Assembly (NCBI GenBank): GCA_002279935.1
Contig: NCCZ01000023.1
Coordinates: 1-62,546 of the forward strand
Direction: 5' to 3'
Origin: Hyphomicrobium sp. 12-62-95
GTDB taxonomy: Bacteria > Pseudomonadota > Alphaproteobacteria > Rhizobiales > Hyphomicrobiaceae
Length of the DNA stretch: 62,546 nt
Positions within the stretch are counted from its first letter, which is position 1. Each line of letters opens with the position of its first letter. The notes beneath the pieces were generated by a model that saw only the letters and a list, made by a program, of their open reading frames with translations, ran no database searches and was not told the DNA's origin. This document shows, in pieces, positions 25,582-33,789 of this stretch. The position numbers and the translations under genes were made by a program.

Positions 25582-26244
25582 ATGACGACGAAGACCGACG
25601 AAGACGGCATCGATCTCGATATCAAAGACGCGATGGAGGGCTATCAGCGTTTCCGCCGCAAGTTCGATCAGGACAAAGCCTTCTATTCGCGGCTCGCTAC
25701 GTCCGGGCAAAAGCCGAAACTGCTGTGGATCGGATGTTGCGATAGCCGGGTCGTGCCGTCGCAAATAATGTCGGCGGATCCGGGCGAATTGTTCGAGATC
25801 CGCAACATCGCCAACTGCGTGCCGCCATCGGGCGCGGATGAGGATTCGGTGGGAGCTGCTATCGAGTATGCACTCGGGCATCTGGGCATCGACGACATCG
25901 TGGTGTGTGGGCACACCGGGTGCGGGGGCATTCAGGCGCTGTTGGAGCCGATCCCGCCGGGCCAAGAGGCACATCTGGGCCGTTGGGTCGATTACACCCG
26001 GCCGGCGCATGACCTCGTGCGGGCGGCGGGGATCGAACCGCAGAACCAGCTGATGGCGACGATTGCGGCGCATATTCAGTTCCAGCTCGACAACTTGATG
26101 ACCTACGAGATCGTCCGCCGGGGCGTCGAAGAGGGGCGCGTCGGGCTGCACGGCTGGCTCTACGACATGGAGAGTGGGGAGGTCGTCGTTTACGACCGCA
26201 TCAGCGGCGAATGGCGCGAATTACTGGCTGAAGCGGCCGAATAG
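25582..26244 (+). CDS. Beta-class carbonic anhydrase
   Basis: A 220-residue enzyme interconverting CO2 and bicarbonate. The zinc ligands appear in IGCCDSRVVP and GHTGCGG, in the order of beta-class enzymes. ATG 25582 is used; the frame is open back to 25429 but without family-like sequence. It sits between ybgC and tolQ, not a usual partner, and probably has its own transcript. Confidence 0.93.
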   Translation: MTTKTDEDGIDLDIKDAMEGYQRFRRKFDQDKAFYSRLATSGQKPKLLWIGCCDSRVVPSQIMSADPGELFEIRNIANCVPPSGADEDSVGAAIEYALGHLGIDDIVVCGHTGCGGIQALLEPIPPGQEAHLGRWVDYTRPAHDLVRAAGIEPQNQLMATIAAHIQFQLDNLMTYEIVRRGVEEGRVGLHGWLYDMESGEVVVYDRISGEWRELLAEAAE

Positions 26245-26502
26245 GGGCTGCCGGGTCTTCAGGCGTTCACTCAAATCCATGATACACAAGTGCGAATCGG
26301 CTTACCCCGGTTTGGGCACAAGCCTCTGTTTTGTCATATTGCGCGGCAACATGCGTGTTGGCGGTATCGGGGGATACGAGGCTAGCTGTCTGTGTGCGTG
26401 ACAACCCGATCCCGGGGCCATGGCGACGTGGCCGGATCAAGCGTCGCGCCTTGCCTTCACGACACGTGCTCTCCCCCTCAACGGATTTACGGCGGAAGAC
26501 CC

Positions 26503-27216
26503 ATGAACCCTACGGACGTCGCCCAGGCGACCCTCCCGGCCGCAACGCCGGGCGTCTCGTTTTACGAGCTCTTCATTCATGCCTCGCTCACCGTGCAGGT
26601 GGTGATGGTGGGGCTGTTCCTCGCCTCGATCTGGTCGTGGGCGATCATCATCGAAAAACTGTTCGCCTTCCGCAAAGCGCGGCTTGAGGCGGACCGGTTC
26701 GAGCAGACGTTCTGGTCGGGACAGTCGCTCGATGAACTTTACAATCAGCTGTCGCGCGCGCCGACCATTTCGATGGCGGCGTTGTTCGTGGCCGCCATGC
26801 GCGAGTGGAAGCGCTCGGTGGAAGGCAACATCCGCGCGATGGGCGGGATTCAGATGCGCGTCGAAAAGGTGATGGACGTTACGATCAGCCGCGAGATGGA
26901 GCGGCTCGACCGGCGACTGTTGTTCCTCGCGACGGTGGGTTCGACGGCGCCGTTCGTGGGGCTGTTTGGCACGGTGTGGGGCATCATGGTGAGCTTCCAG
27001 GCGATCGCGGTTTCGAAGAATACCAATCTCGCGGTTGTTGCTCCCGGTATTGCGGAAGCACTGTTTGCCACCGCAATTGGCCTTGTTGCGGCCATTCCGG
27101 CGGTCGTTTTCTACAATAAATTTTCCGCCGACAGTGCCGCGATCAGCCAGCGGCTGGAAGCGTTCGCCGATGAATTCTCGGCCATTGTCTCGCGCCAGAT
27201 CGACGTCAGGAGCTAG
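26503..27216 (+). CDS. tolQ: TolQ, proton-channel subunit of the Tol-Pal system
   Basis: A 237-residue inner-membrane protein with three helices (about 22-45, 140-160 and 180-200) that form the stator channel with TolR. The frame is open to 26392, but ATG 26503 with GGAAG upstream gives the family N terminus. The GLFGTVWGIM motif (third quarter) is the MotA/TolQ/ExbB hallmark. It starts the tolQRAB-pal operon used for outer-membrane constriction at division. Confidence 0.96.
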   Translation: MNPTDVAQATLPAATPGVSFYELFIHASLTVQVVMVGLFLASIWSWAIIIEKLFAFRKARLEADRFEQTFWSGQSLDELYNQLSRAPTISMAALFVAAMREWKRSVEGNIRAMGGIQMRVEKVMDVTISREMERLDRRLLFLATVGSTAPFVGLFGTVWGIMVSFQAIAVSKNTNLAVVAPGIAEALFATAIGLVAAIPAVVFYNKFSADSAAISQRLEAFADEFSAIVSRQIDVRS

Positions 27217-27222
27217 TCCGTC

Positions 27223-27675
27223 ATGGGCGCCAGCATCAAGATGAACTCGGGCGGCGGCGGCGGACGGCGCAAGCGCCGCGGCCGCAAGGCGCCGATGAGC
27301 GAAATCAACATCACGCCGATGGTGGACGTGATGCTCGTGCTGCTCATCATCTTCATGGTGGCCGCACCCATGCTGACGGTGGGTGTTCCCATCGAATTGC
27401 CGGGCTCGCAGGGCAAGCAGCTGGAAAGCTCGAAGGAGCCGCTGACGATCTCCGTTGCGGCCAACGGCGAGACGTTCATCGGCGAAACGAAAGTACCTCT
27501 GGCCGAGATTGCCGAGAAACTGAAGGCGATCGCGAAAAACGGCGTGGACGAGCAGATCTACGTGCGCGGCGACAAGGGCATCGACTACGGCACCGTCATG
27601 AAGGTGATGGGCCGCATCAGCGCGGGCGGCTTCAAGAAGGTTTCGCTCGTGACGGAAGTCGAAGACGGAGGCTAG
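27223..27675 (+). CDS. tolR: TolR, Tol-Pal stator subunit
   Basis: A 150-residue ExbD/TolR protein. The single helix MVDVMLVLLIIFMVAA (about 34-50) contains the conserved Asp of the proton path. The N terminus is Gly- and Arg-rich. It begins 6 bp after tolQ and ends 7 bp before tolA. Confidence 0.96.
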   Translation: MGASIKMNSGGGGGRRKRRGRKAPMSEINITPMVDVMLVLLIIFMVAAPMLTVGVPIELPGSQGKQLESSKEPLTISVAANGETFIGETKVPLAEIAEKLKAIAKNGVDEQIYVRGDKGIDYGTVMKVMGRISAGGFKKVSLVTEVEDGG

Positions 27676-27682
27676 AGCAGGG

Positions 27683-28705
27683 TTGCGCGCCGGGCTCTTC
27701 ATATCGTTTCTCCTGCATGCGGCGTTGCTGGCGTGGTCGATCATCACGATCCAGCAGACGCCCGAATTGATGCGTCCGGAGCCCGAGCCGATCGCGGTGG
27801 CGATGATTACGCCGTCGGAATTCCTGCGCATGAAGCAGGGCAGCGAGACGGCGAAAGAGTTGGAAGCGAAAGCTGCCGATAAGCCGACCGAGGTGCAGTC
27901 GAAGTTAGAGGCCGAAAAGCCCAAGCCCGTGTTGGCGCCGACGCCGCCGGCCGAGCCCGAACCGCCCAAAGCTGCTGAGGCGCCCCCGCCTGCGCCGGAA
28001 CCGCCCAAGCCCGATCCGATTGCCGAGAAACTCGCCGAGGCGCCGCCGCCTCCGCCGGGGCCGACGCCGGATGATTTGAAGAAGGTGGAAGAAGAAAAGA
28101 AAGCCGCCGAAGAGGCGCAGAAGAAGGCTGCCGAAGAGAAGAAGAAGGCGGAAGAGAAAAAGAAAGCCGAACAGAAGAAGAAGGCAGACGCCGCAAAGAA
28201 GAAGGCCGCCGAAGCCAAGCGCAAAAAGGAAGAAGAAGAAAAGAAGAAGCAGGCGTCGGTCGCCGACCGGATGGCGGCGCTGCTGGATAAGGACCCGACG
28301 AAGAAGGGCGCTCCGGCTTCGGCGTCCGAGCCGACCAAGCCGACCGACTATCAGGGGCCGACGGCTGGAACGGCGACGGGCAACGACACGGTGCTGTCGG
28401 TGCGCGAGCAGGATCTGCTGCGCGGCATGTTGCGCACGCAGATCGCGCGCTGCTGGCGCTTGCCTGGTGCGGGCGGTGGGACGGAGACCCCCATTGTGAC
28501 GTTGCGCTGGAAGATGCGCCCCGACGGAACGCTGGAGGCCGATCCGCGGGTGGAGAAACCGGCGTCGGGGCCGTTGGCGGCGCTGGCCACCGAATCCGCG
28601 ATGCGGGCGGTAAAGGGGTGTCAGCCGTATGACTTGCCGCCGGACCTATTTGAGAGCGGGTGGAAAGAGATCATCTGGGAGTTCGATCCCAGCGAGATGC
28701 TGTAG
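27683..28705 (+). CDS. tolA: TolA, long coiled-coil linker of the Tol-Pal system
   Basis: A 340-residue protein starting with TTG 27683, with one N-terminal helix (about 3-22), a Pro/Glu/Ala-rich stretch, a long Lys/Glu/Ala coiled coil (about 130-200) and a C-terminal globular domain (about 235-340) that contacts Pal and TolB. The low-complexity middle is normal for TolA. Confidence 0.92.
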   Translation: MRAGLFISFLLHAALLAWSIITIQQTPELMRPEPEPIAVAMITPSEFLRMKQGSETAKELEAKAADKPTEVQSKLEAEKPKPVLAPTPPAEPEPPKAAEAPPPAPEPPKPDPIAEKLAEAPPPPPGPTPDDLKKVEEEKKAAEEAQKKAAEEKKKAEEKKKAEQKKKADAAKKKAAEAKRKKEEEEKKKQASVADRMAALLDKDPTKKGAPASASEPTKPTDYQGPTAGTATGNDTVLSVREQDLLRGMLRTQIARCWRLPGAGGGTETPIVTLRWKMRPDGTLEADPRVEKPASGPLAALATESAMRAVKGCQPYDLPPDLFESGWKEIIWEFDPSEML

Positions 28706-28812
28706 TCGCGACGGAAAGTCTGATTTTCCGCCGCGCTTTGACCCTATTCGCCGGTCACATGCAATTGTATCGGTTGGTCCCGAACAGCTGCCGCCGGCGG
28801 CTGGCGCATCAG

Positions 28813-30153
28813 ATGACGGATTTCATGATCTCGCTCCGCTTCTCCGCTTTCCAAACATGTCGACTGGTGGTGCTGTCGGCCCTGGTGATGGCCGCGTCCC
28901 CGTTCTCCGCCTCGGCGCAGTTGACGGGACGGCAATCCGAAGGGTCGCTCTCGCCCATTCCGATCGCCATTCCGGAGTTCGTCGGAGACAATCCGCAACT
29001 CGCCATCGAGATTTCCAACGTGGTGGCGAACGACCTGGAAAGCTCCGGGCTTTTCAAGCCGCTGGACCGGGCATCGTTTTTGGAGGCGGTACGCGACATC
29101 AATCAGCCGCCGCGCATGGTGGATTGGCGGACGATTGGCGCGGATGCATTGTCGGTGGGGCGGGTGACGCGGGATGCGAGCGGGCGGCTGTCGTCGGAAT
29201 TCCGGTTGTGGGACGTGGCGACGGGCAAGCAGCTCGCCGGGCAGCGATTCGCGACGTCGGAGGCCAATTGGCGGCGCGTCGGGCACATCATTGCGGATCA
29301 GATCTATGAGCGGCTGACGGGCGAGAAGGGCTATTTCGATAGCCGCGTGGTGTTCGTTGACGAGACGGGTCCGAAGGATAAGCGCGTGAAGCGGCTCGCG
29401 ATCATGGATCAGGACGGGGCGAACGTGCGCGTGTTGTCGAAGGGATCGGAAATCGTTTTGACGCCGCGGTTTTCGCCGACGCGCAACGAGATCACCTTCA
29501 TGTCCTACACACGTGATCAACCGCGCGTGTTCCTCCTCAATCTGGAGACGATGCAACGCGAGGTCGTCGGTGACTTTCCGGGCATGACGTTTGCTCCGCG
29601 ATTCTCGCCGGACGGTCAGCGCGTGATCTTTTCCATGCAATCGGAGGGCTCGAGTTCGATTTTCGAATTGGATCTGAGGACGAAGCAGACGCGGCAGGTG
29701 ACGCAGACGAACGCCATCGACACGGGGCCCAGCTACTCGCCGGATGGGAAGCAGATTGCGTTCGAGAGCGACCGCGAGGGGACGCAGCAACTCTACCTCA
29801 TGAACTCGGATGGATCGGGCGTGCGCCGGCTCAGCTATGGCGATGGACGGTATTCGACGCCGGTCTGGTCGCCACGCGGAGACTACATTGCGTTTACCAA
29901 GCAACTCGCGGGGCGGTTCCTCATCGGCGTCATGCGGCCGGATGGGTCGGGCGAGCGCGTTCTGACCGAGGGCTTCCACAACGAGGGGCCAACGTGGTCG
30001 CCCAACGGGCGAGTCGTGATGTTCTTCCGGGAGGGTCAGGGAGCCAACGGCGGGGCGCGAATCTTCTCCGTAGATATCACCGGATATAACGAGCGGGTGA
30101 TTCCAACGCCCTCGTTTGCGTCCGATCCGGCTTGGTCGCCGCTCCTGAACTGA
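28813..30153 (+). CDS. tolB: TolB, periplasmic beta-propeller of the Tol-Pal system
   Basis: A 446-residue exported protein. ATG 28813 or 28825 precedes the signal peptide (MISLRFSAFQTCRL... to SASAQ). The N-terminal domain (about 30-180) is followed by a six-bladed propeller of repeated SPDG/F-S-x-D blocks (FSPDGQRVIFS, YSPDGKQIAFES, SPRGDYIAFT, SPNGRVVMFF). The frame is open upstream of 28813 inside tolA's end, so those starts are unlikely. A terminator follows. Confidence 0.96.
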   Translation: MTDFMISLRFSAFQTCRLVVLSALVMAASPFSASAQLTGRQSEGSLSPIPIAIPEFVGDNPQLAIEISNVVANDLESSGLFKPLDRASFLEAVRDINQPPRMVDWRTIGADALSVGRVTRDASGRLSSEFRLWDVATGKQLAGQRFATSEANWRRVGHIIADQIYERLTGEKGYFDSRVVFVDETGPKDKRVKRLAIMDQDGANVRVLSKGSEIVLTPRFSPTRNEITFMSYTRDQPRVFLLNLETMQREVVGDFPGMTFAPRFSPDGQRVIFSMQSEGSSSIFELDLRTKQTRQVTQTNAIDTGPSYSPDGKQIAFESDREGTQQLYLMNSDGSGVRRLSYGDGRYSTPVWSPRGDYIAFTKQLAGRFLIGVMRPDGSGERVLTEGFHNEGPTWSPNGRVVMFFREGQGANGGARIFSVDITGYNERVIPTPSFASDPAWSPLLN

Positions 30154-30202
30154 GACAGCGGTTAGGGGAACATTAAGACTTTTCGGGCAACTTGGAGGTC
30201 AG

Positions 30203-30232
30203 ACCGGAGCTTCACGGCTCCGGTTTTTTATT
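30203..30232 (+). terminator. Rho-independent terminator after tolB
   Basis: ACCGGAGC pairs with GCTCCGGT around TTCACG, directly followed by TTTTTTATT. This splits tolB from the small lipoprotein genes and pal, so pal probably has its own promoter. Confidence 0.85.
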
Positions 30233-30422
30233 GTTCACTTTCGAAGGGTTACGGATCTTCGCAGATGCGAGGTTTCCGTGTTGAGGAGCGTAAAACACGG
30301 CGTTGCATTTTCGCATCTACCGGGGTGGAAAACGGTCCTTGGAACGCCTCAATCCTTGATCGAATACGTGCATGCCAGTACCCCAGTATGTGGTTGGGCG
30401 TTGAAAGCAACAGGAGATCGTT

Positions 30423-30557
30423 ATGCAGGGTTCTAAGGGGCTGATCGTTCTCTCCGCTGCCATTGTAGCTGTTGCCCTCGGCGCTTGCCGTCGCGAAGAA
30501 GCGGCACCGATGAAGCTCGGTGCTGAAGTTCCGGCCGCCACGCAAGTGGCTCGCTAA
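30423..30557 (+). CDS. Tiny lipoprotein, copy 1
   Basis: A 44-residue protein, M-QGSKGLIVLSAAIVAVALGAC..., with a lipobox (LGAC, Cys about 23) and a mature part beginning CRREEAAPMKLGA. AGGAG lies 7-8 bp upstream of the ATG. It is too short for most gene callers. A second gene 40 bp after its stop encodes a near-identical protein. No family is recognised; a small charged outer-membrane or inner-membrane lipoprotein is likely. Confidence 0.75.
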   Translation: MQGSKGLIVLSAAIVAVALGACRREEAAPMKLGAEVPAATQVAR

Positions 30558-30597
30558 TCATTCCCGGATTTGTCTGGGACGCTACAGGAGAAAGACT

Positions 30598-30720
30598 ATG
30601 AAGGGCGCTATCGTTCTCGCCGCTGCTATCGTGGCCGTTGCTCTCGGTGCTTGCCGCCGTGAAGAAGCTGCTCCCATGAAGCTCGGCGCCGACCTGCCGG
30701 TCGCTTCGGAAGCTCGCTAA
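30598..30720 (+). CDS. Tiny lipoprotein, copy 2 (tandem paralogue)
   Basis: A 40-residue protein sharing the core VAVALGACRREEAAPMKLGA with copy 1. It has a lipobox and an AGGAG ribosome site. The frame is open upstream to 30520 without meaning; ATG 30598 matches copy 1. It ends at a strong terminator. Duplication followed by divergence of the last ten residues (DLPVASEAR versus EVPAATQVAR) suggests selection for two forms. Confidence 0.75.
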   Translation: MKGAIVLAAAIVAVALGACRREEAAPMKLGADLPVASEAR

Positions 30721-30768
30721 GAGTTTTTGAGGTCCATCCGGCCTCCGGGCCGGACGATCGTGAGATTA

Positions 30769-30820
30769 AGACCGGATTGCCTGCGCTCACGCGTTTGCAA
30801 TCCGGTCTTTCTCTTTTTTG
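30769..30820 (+). terminator. Strong Rho-independent terminator after the lipoprotein pair
   Basis: AGACCGGATTGC (30769-30780) pairs with GCAATCCGGTCT (30797-30808), followed by TTCTCTTTTTTG. A smaller hairpin (TCCGGCC/GGCCGGA) precedes it. Confidence 0.85.
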
Positions 30821-31196
30821 TGGCCTTGCGTTCGGCCAGCCGTGCCCGCGGGGCGGCTCGCGGTGCAGGTTCGGCCCCCAGGTTTTCCGGGCGTGGCCCG
30901 ATTTCCACGGTAACGGGATATCCCCAGGGTTGTCCGTTCCTGTCCCCAGATGCGACAGAGCAGACGGTGTGCGAAGCAGCCGCGACAGGCTAAGCATTTT
31001 CAAACAAACGCAGTTCCGGCCGAAAGAGTTTGGCGGAGTGCACTCGTCTTGCTGCCACAATTCAGTGGCACCGAGAGGGCGAGGTCTGTTCGGCGTGCCG
31101 GCTATGGGTTGCCGGTGTGGGGCCAACTCCCGATGGTAGAAGCGCTTTCGCCTCACGGCGCTGCGCTGCCGCCAGCGGATGAGCGCGAAGAGGTCG
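30821..31196. other. 376-bp gap before pal
   Basis: No gene recognised. It presumably carries the pal promoter. A G/C-rich stretch and an AAACAAACGC segment are visible, but no clear regulator box. Confidence 0.5.
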
Positions 31197-31712
31197 ATGA
31201 TGATGTTTCACTCCCTGGCCAGCGGTTTCGCCCGTTTTCTGATGCTGGCGTGCTGCGCTTTGGCTTTGGCAGGCTGCGCCAATAAGCAGGAGGGTCCGGA
31301 CGCTGCCGCGCTCGGGCCGGACGGCAAGGGCCCTGTCGTGCCAGGGACGCCGCGCGACTTCACCATCAATGCCGGCGATATCGTCTATTTCTCGTCGGAT
31401 AGCTCGGATCTGACGCCGGAAGCCCAGACCACGCTCGCCAAGCAGGCGCAGTGGCTGAAGCAATATCCGCAATTCACAATTACAGTCGAGGGTCACGCCG
31501 ACGAGCGCGGTACGCGCGAATACAATATTGCGCTGGGCGCGCGCCGCGCTACGGCGGTGCGCAACTACCTTACGACCGCTGGTATCCCAGCCAATCGCAT
31601 GCGGACCATATCTTACGGCAAGGAGCGGCCGGTCGCGGTTTGCGACGACATTTCGTGCTGGGCGCAGAATCGCCGCGCTCAGACGGTGCTCAACAGCCGC
31701 GTGGCCTCCTAG
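31197..31712 (+). CDS. pal: Pal, peptidoglycan-associated lipoprotein
   Basis: An outer-membrane lipoprotein that binds peptidoglycan and interacts with TolB. The lipobox is LAGC after a short hydrophobic helix. The OmpA-like domain includes FSSDSSDLTPEA, GHADERGTREYNIALGARRA and a C-terminal AQNRRAQTVL. Three consecutive ATG codons (31197, 31200, 31203) follow AGAGG; an in-frame ATG at 31179 is an alternative start. Confidence 0.95.
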   Translation: MMMFHSLASGFARFLMLACCALALAGCANKQEGPDAAALGPDGKGPVVPGTPRDFTINAGDIVYFSSDSSDLTPEAQTTLAKQAQWLKQYPQFTITVEGHADERGTREYNIALGARRATAVRNYLTTAGIPANRMRTISYGKERPVAVCDDISCWAQNRRAQTVLNSRVAS

Positions 31713-31922
31713 TTCTGTCCGGCGGCATGTCGCCTGATTGATGCGGGCCGACAACGGCTGGCGCCAAATCGTTTGACGCCCACCGGCTTTTGCTCCCGTG
31801 CCGCCTTGAGGCACAGTTTAGCCCTATTGCTCGGGCATTCCGTGTGGCGTCACCGGAGTTCGCGCCGGCTGGGGTATGGCATGTCCATTGGCTTTACAGT
31901 TGGGACGATCGGCGCCTTAGCG

Positions 31923-32735
31923 ATGACGAGGCTGCGCCCGTTCGCGCGCGTGCCGGTGCTCGCCGCCGGATGTCTCGCTGTTGCTTTGTGTGCGCCGCCG
32001 GCTTGGCCGCAAGACGACATCACTGCCGATCCGTCTGAGACGTTGCTTGGAATTATCGAGACGCCGCCGGACCGGCTCGTGCCGCAATCGGCGCCGGACG
32101 ATCCGCGCTCGGCTGACGCCCTCTATGCGGCGGGCATGAGCGAATTGCAGGCGGCGCGATTTGATGAAGCGCGACGGTTGTTCGAATTGTTTGTGGTGCG
32201 CGATCCGCAGCACCCTTCGGTGCCGGAGGCGCGGCGGCATCTCTCAGAACTCTATCAACTCGACACGACTGTCGGTCCGCCGCCACCACCGGCGGAAACG
32301 GCCGCGATGCCCGAGCCTTCCATTGCTGCTGCACCTGTCGCGCGGATCGTTGCGACTCCGCGGTCGGTCGGGGGGCGATTGGAAGACAGCTTCATGCTGG
32401 AAGCAGGAGACCGGGTGTTTTTTGCCGCGCGCAGTGCGGACCTAGGGTCGCGCGCACGCACGGTTCTGGCGGCGCAGGCACGCTGGCTGAAGCGGAACAG
32501 TTCGCTGTCGGCCGTCATCGAGGGCCATTCCGACGATCCGGCGCTGGATGGCGACGGGCTGGACCGGCTGGGGGTGGAGCGGGCCTTGGCGGTGTACCAG
32601 CGGCTGATCGAAGAAGGTGTTGCGCCGGAACGGTTGGCGATTGCCCCGCAAGGCAAGTCGCGGCCGGTGGCAAATTGCGATACACCGGACTGCGCAGCTC
32701 AGAATCGGCGGGCCGTGACGGTGCTGACGGAGTGA
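31923..32735 (+). CDS. Pal-like OmpA-domain protein with TPR-like segment
   Basis: A 270-residue exported protein; ATG 31923 gives a signal peptide ending PPAWPQ (upstream in-frame starts at 31881 and 31773 are possible). A tetratricopeptide-like segment (ADALYAAGMSELQAARFDEARRLFELF) at about 60-90 is followed by a Pro/Ala linker and a C-terminal OmpA domain (VFFAARSADLGSRA ... NRRAVTVL) very like Pal just upstream. It probably arose by duplication of pal's peptidoglycan-binding domain. It may be a second cell-wall anchor. Confidence 0.8.
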   Translation: MTRLRPFARVPVLAAGCLAVALCAPPAWPQDDITADPSETLLGIIETPPDRLVPQSAPDDPRSADALYAAGMSELQAARFDEARRLFELFVVRDPQHPSVPEARRHLSELYQLDTTVGPPPPPAETAAMPEPSIAAAPVARIVATPRSVGGRLEDSFMLEAGDRVFFAARSADLGSRARTVLAAQARWLKRNSSLSAVIEGHSDDPALDGDGLDRLGVERALAVYQRLIEEGVAPERLAIAPQGKSRPVANCDTPDCAAQNRRAVTVLTE

Positions 32736-32814
32736 GTTGCCCGTGGCGGACCCTTTGATTGGGCCGAGGCGGCCGTGATGGCTGGCGTGAAACCGAATTG
32801 ATGAGATTTATGCT

Positions 32815-33765
32815 GTGCGGGCAGACATGACGGCGAAGAGATGTTTCAGGCTGGCGGTCGCGGTTGTGACCTTCGCTGCGATGGCGACGGGTGCGATGGC
32901 GCAAGCCACAGCGCCGGCGGCAGCGCCCGCAGCGCCCAAAGCCAAGGCGGCTGGTAGTGGCGGCGACGGCGATTTGCGCCGCCGCGTGCAACAGCTCGAA
33001 GAACAGATCGTCGATATGCAGGTCGTGATCGGCACGCTTGAATCGCTGGCGCGGTCCGGTGGGGCAGCGCCGGCTCCGCGCGTTGTGGCGCCGGTGGGCG
33101 GCGGTGGCGCGGATGCGGCACGGATCGATGCGCTCGACATGCAGGTGCGCGCGCTGACGTCTCAAATCGAACAATTGCAGTCTGGGCGCGGTGGGACTTC
33201 GGCGCCCGCTTATTCGGCTGCGCCGGCTCAGCCTGCGGCCCCGTCGACGTTTGGATCGACGACGCTGAACGCGGGTGAGGGCGATCCCATTGGCGGCTTG
33301 ATCGCGCAAGACCAGCCGGTCCCGGCACGGCCTTCGGCTGCGCCGCCGGCGATGGCGGCCACCGATCCCGTCGCGACGGGCGATCCCAAGCAGGCGTATG
33401 AGCGCGCTTATGGTTTTCTGCTGCAGCAGGAGTATGGGGCGGCGCAGGCGGGCTTCATCGAGTTTCTGAAAGTCTATCCGCGCGACTCGCTGGTGCCGAA
33501 CGCGCTGTACTGGCTGGGCGAGACGCACTACGTGCAGCGCAATTACGCGGACGCGGCCGAGGCGTTCGATCTCGTGACGCAAGGGTATGGCAACAGCCCG
33601 AAAGCGGCCGACAGCATGCTCAAAAGGGGCATGGCGCTGGCGGCTTTGGGTAAGAAGCAAGATGCCTGCGGCGTGCTGGGTCAGATGCCCGGCAAGTATC
33701 CGAGCGCGCCGCCGCACTTGAAGAGCAAGGCCGACAGCGAGCGGCAGCGGATCGGCTGTCCCTGA
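32815..33765 (+). CDS. cpoB: CpoB/YbgF, Tol-Pal coordinating protein
   Basis: A 316-residue exported protein with a signal peptide (GTG 32815 or ATG 32827), a coiled-coil segment (LRRRVQQLEEQIVDMQVV, about 55-95) and a C-terminal TPR domain (AYGFLLQQEYGAAQAGFIEFL ... NYADAAEAFDLVTQGY). In E. coli CpoB links cell-wall synthesis to Tol-Pal constriction. The Ala/Pro-rich linker is long here. Follows the OmpA/TPR gene. Confidence 0.9.
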   Translation: MRADMTAKRCFRLAVAVVTFAAMATGAMAQATAPAAAPAAPKAKAAGSGGDGDLRRRVQQLEEQIVDMQVVIGTLESLARSGGAAPAPRVVAPVGGGGADAARIDALDMQVRALTSQIEQLQSGRGGTSAPAYSAAPAQPAAPSTFGSTTLNAGEGDPIGGLIAQDQPVPARPSAAPPAMAATDPVATGDPKQAYERAYGFLLQQEYGAAQAGFIEFLKVYPRDSLVPNALYWLGETHYVQRNYADAAEAFDLVTQGYGNSPKAADSMLKRGMALAALGKKQDACGVLGQMPGKYPSAPPHLKSKADSERQRIGCP

Positions 33766-33789
33766 CGCGCGTGGCCGGCAGGGATCGTC

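Noticed and set aside
26437..28338. A 633-residue minus-strand frame
   Set aside because: Antisense to tolQRA; its Phe/Ser runs mirror the Lys/Glu codons of TolA's coiled coil.
28744..29979. A 411-residue minus-strand frame
   Set aside because: Antisense to tolB, which has the full family pattern.
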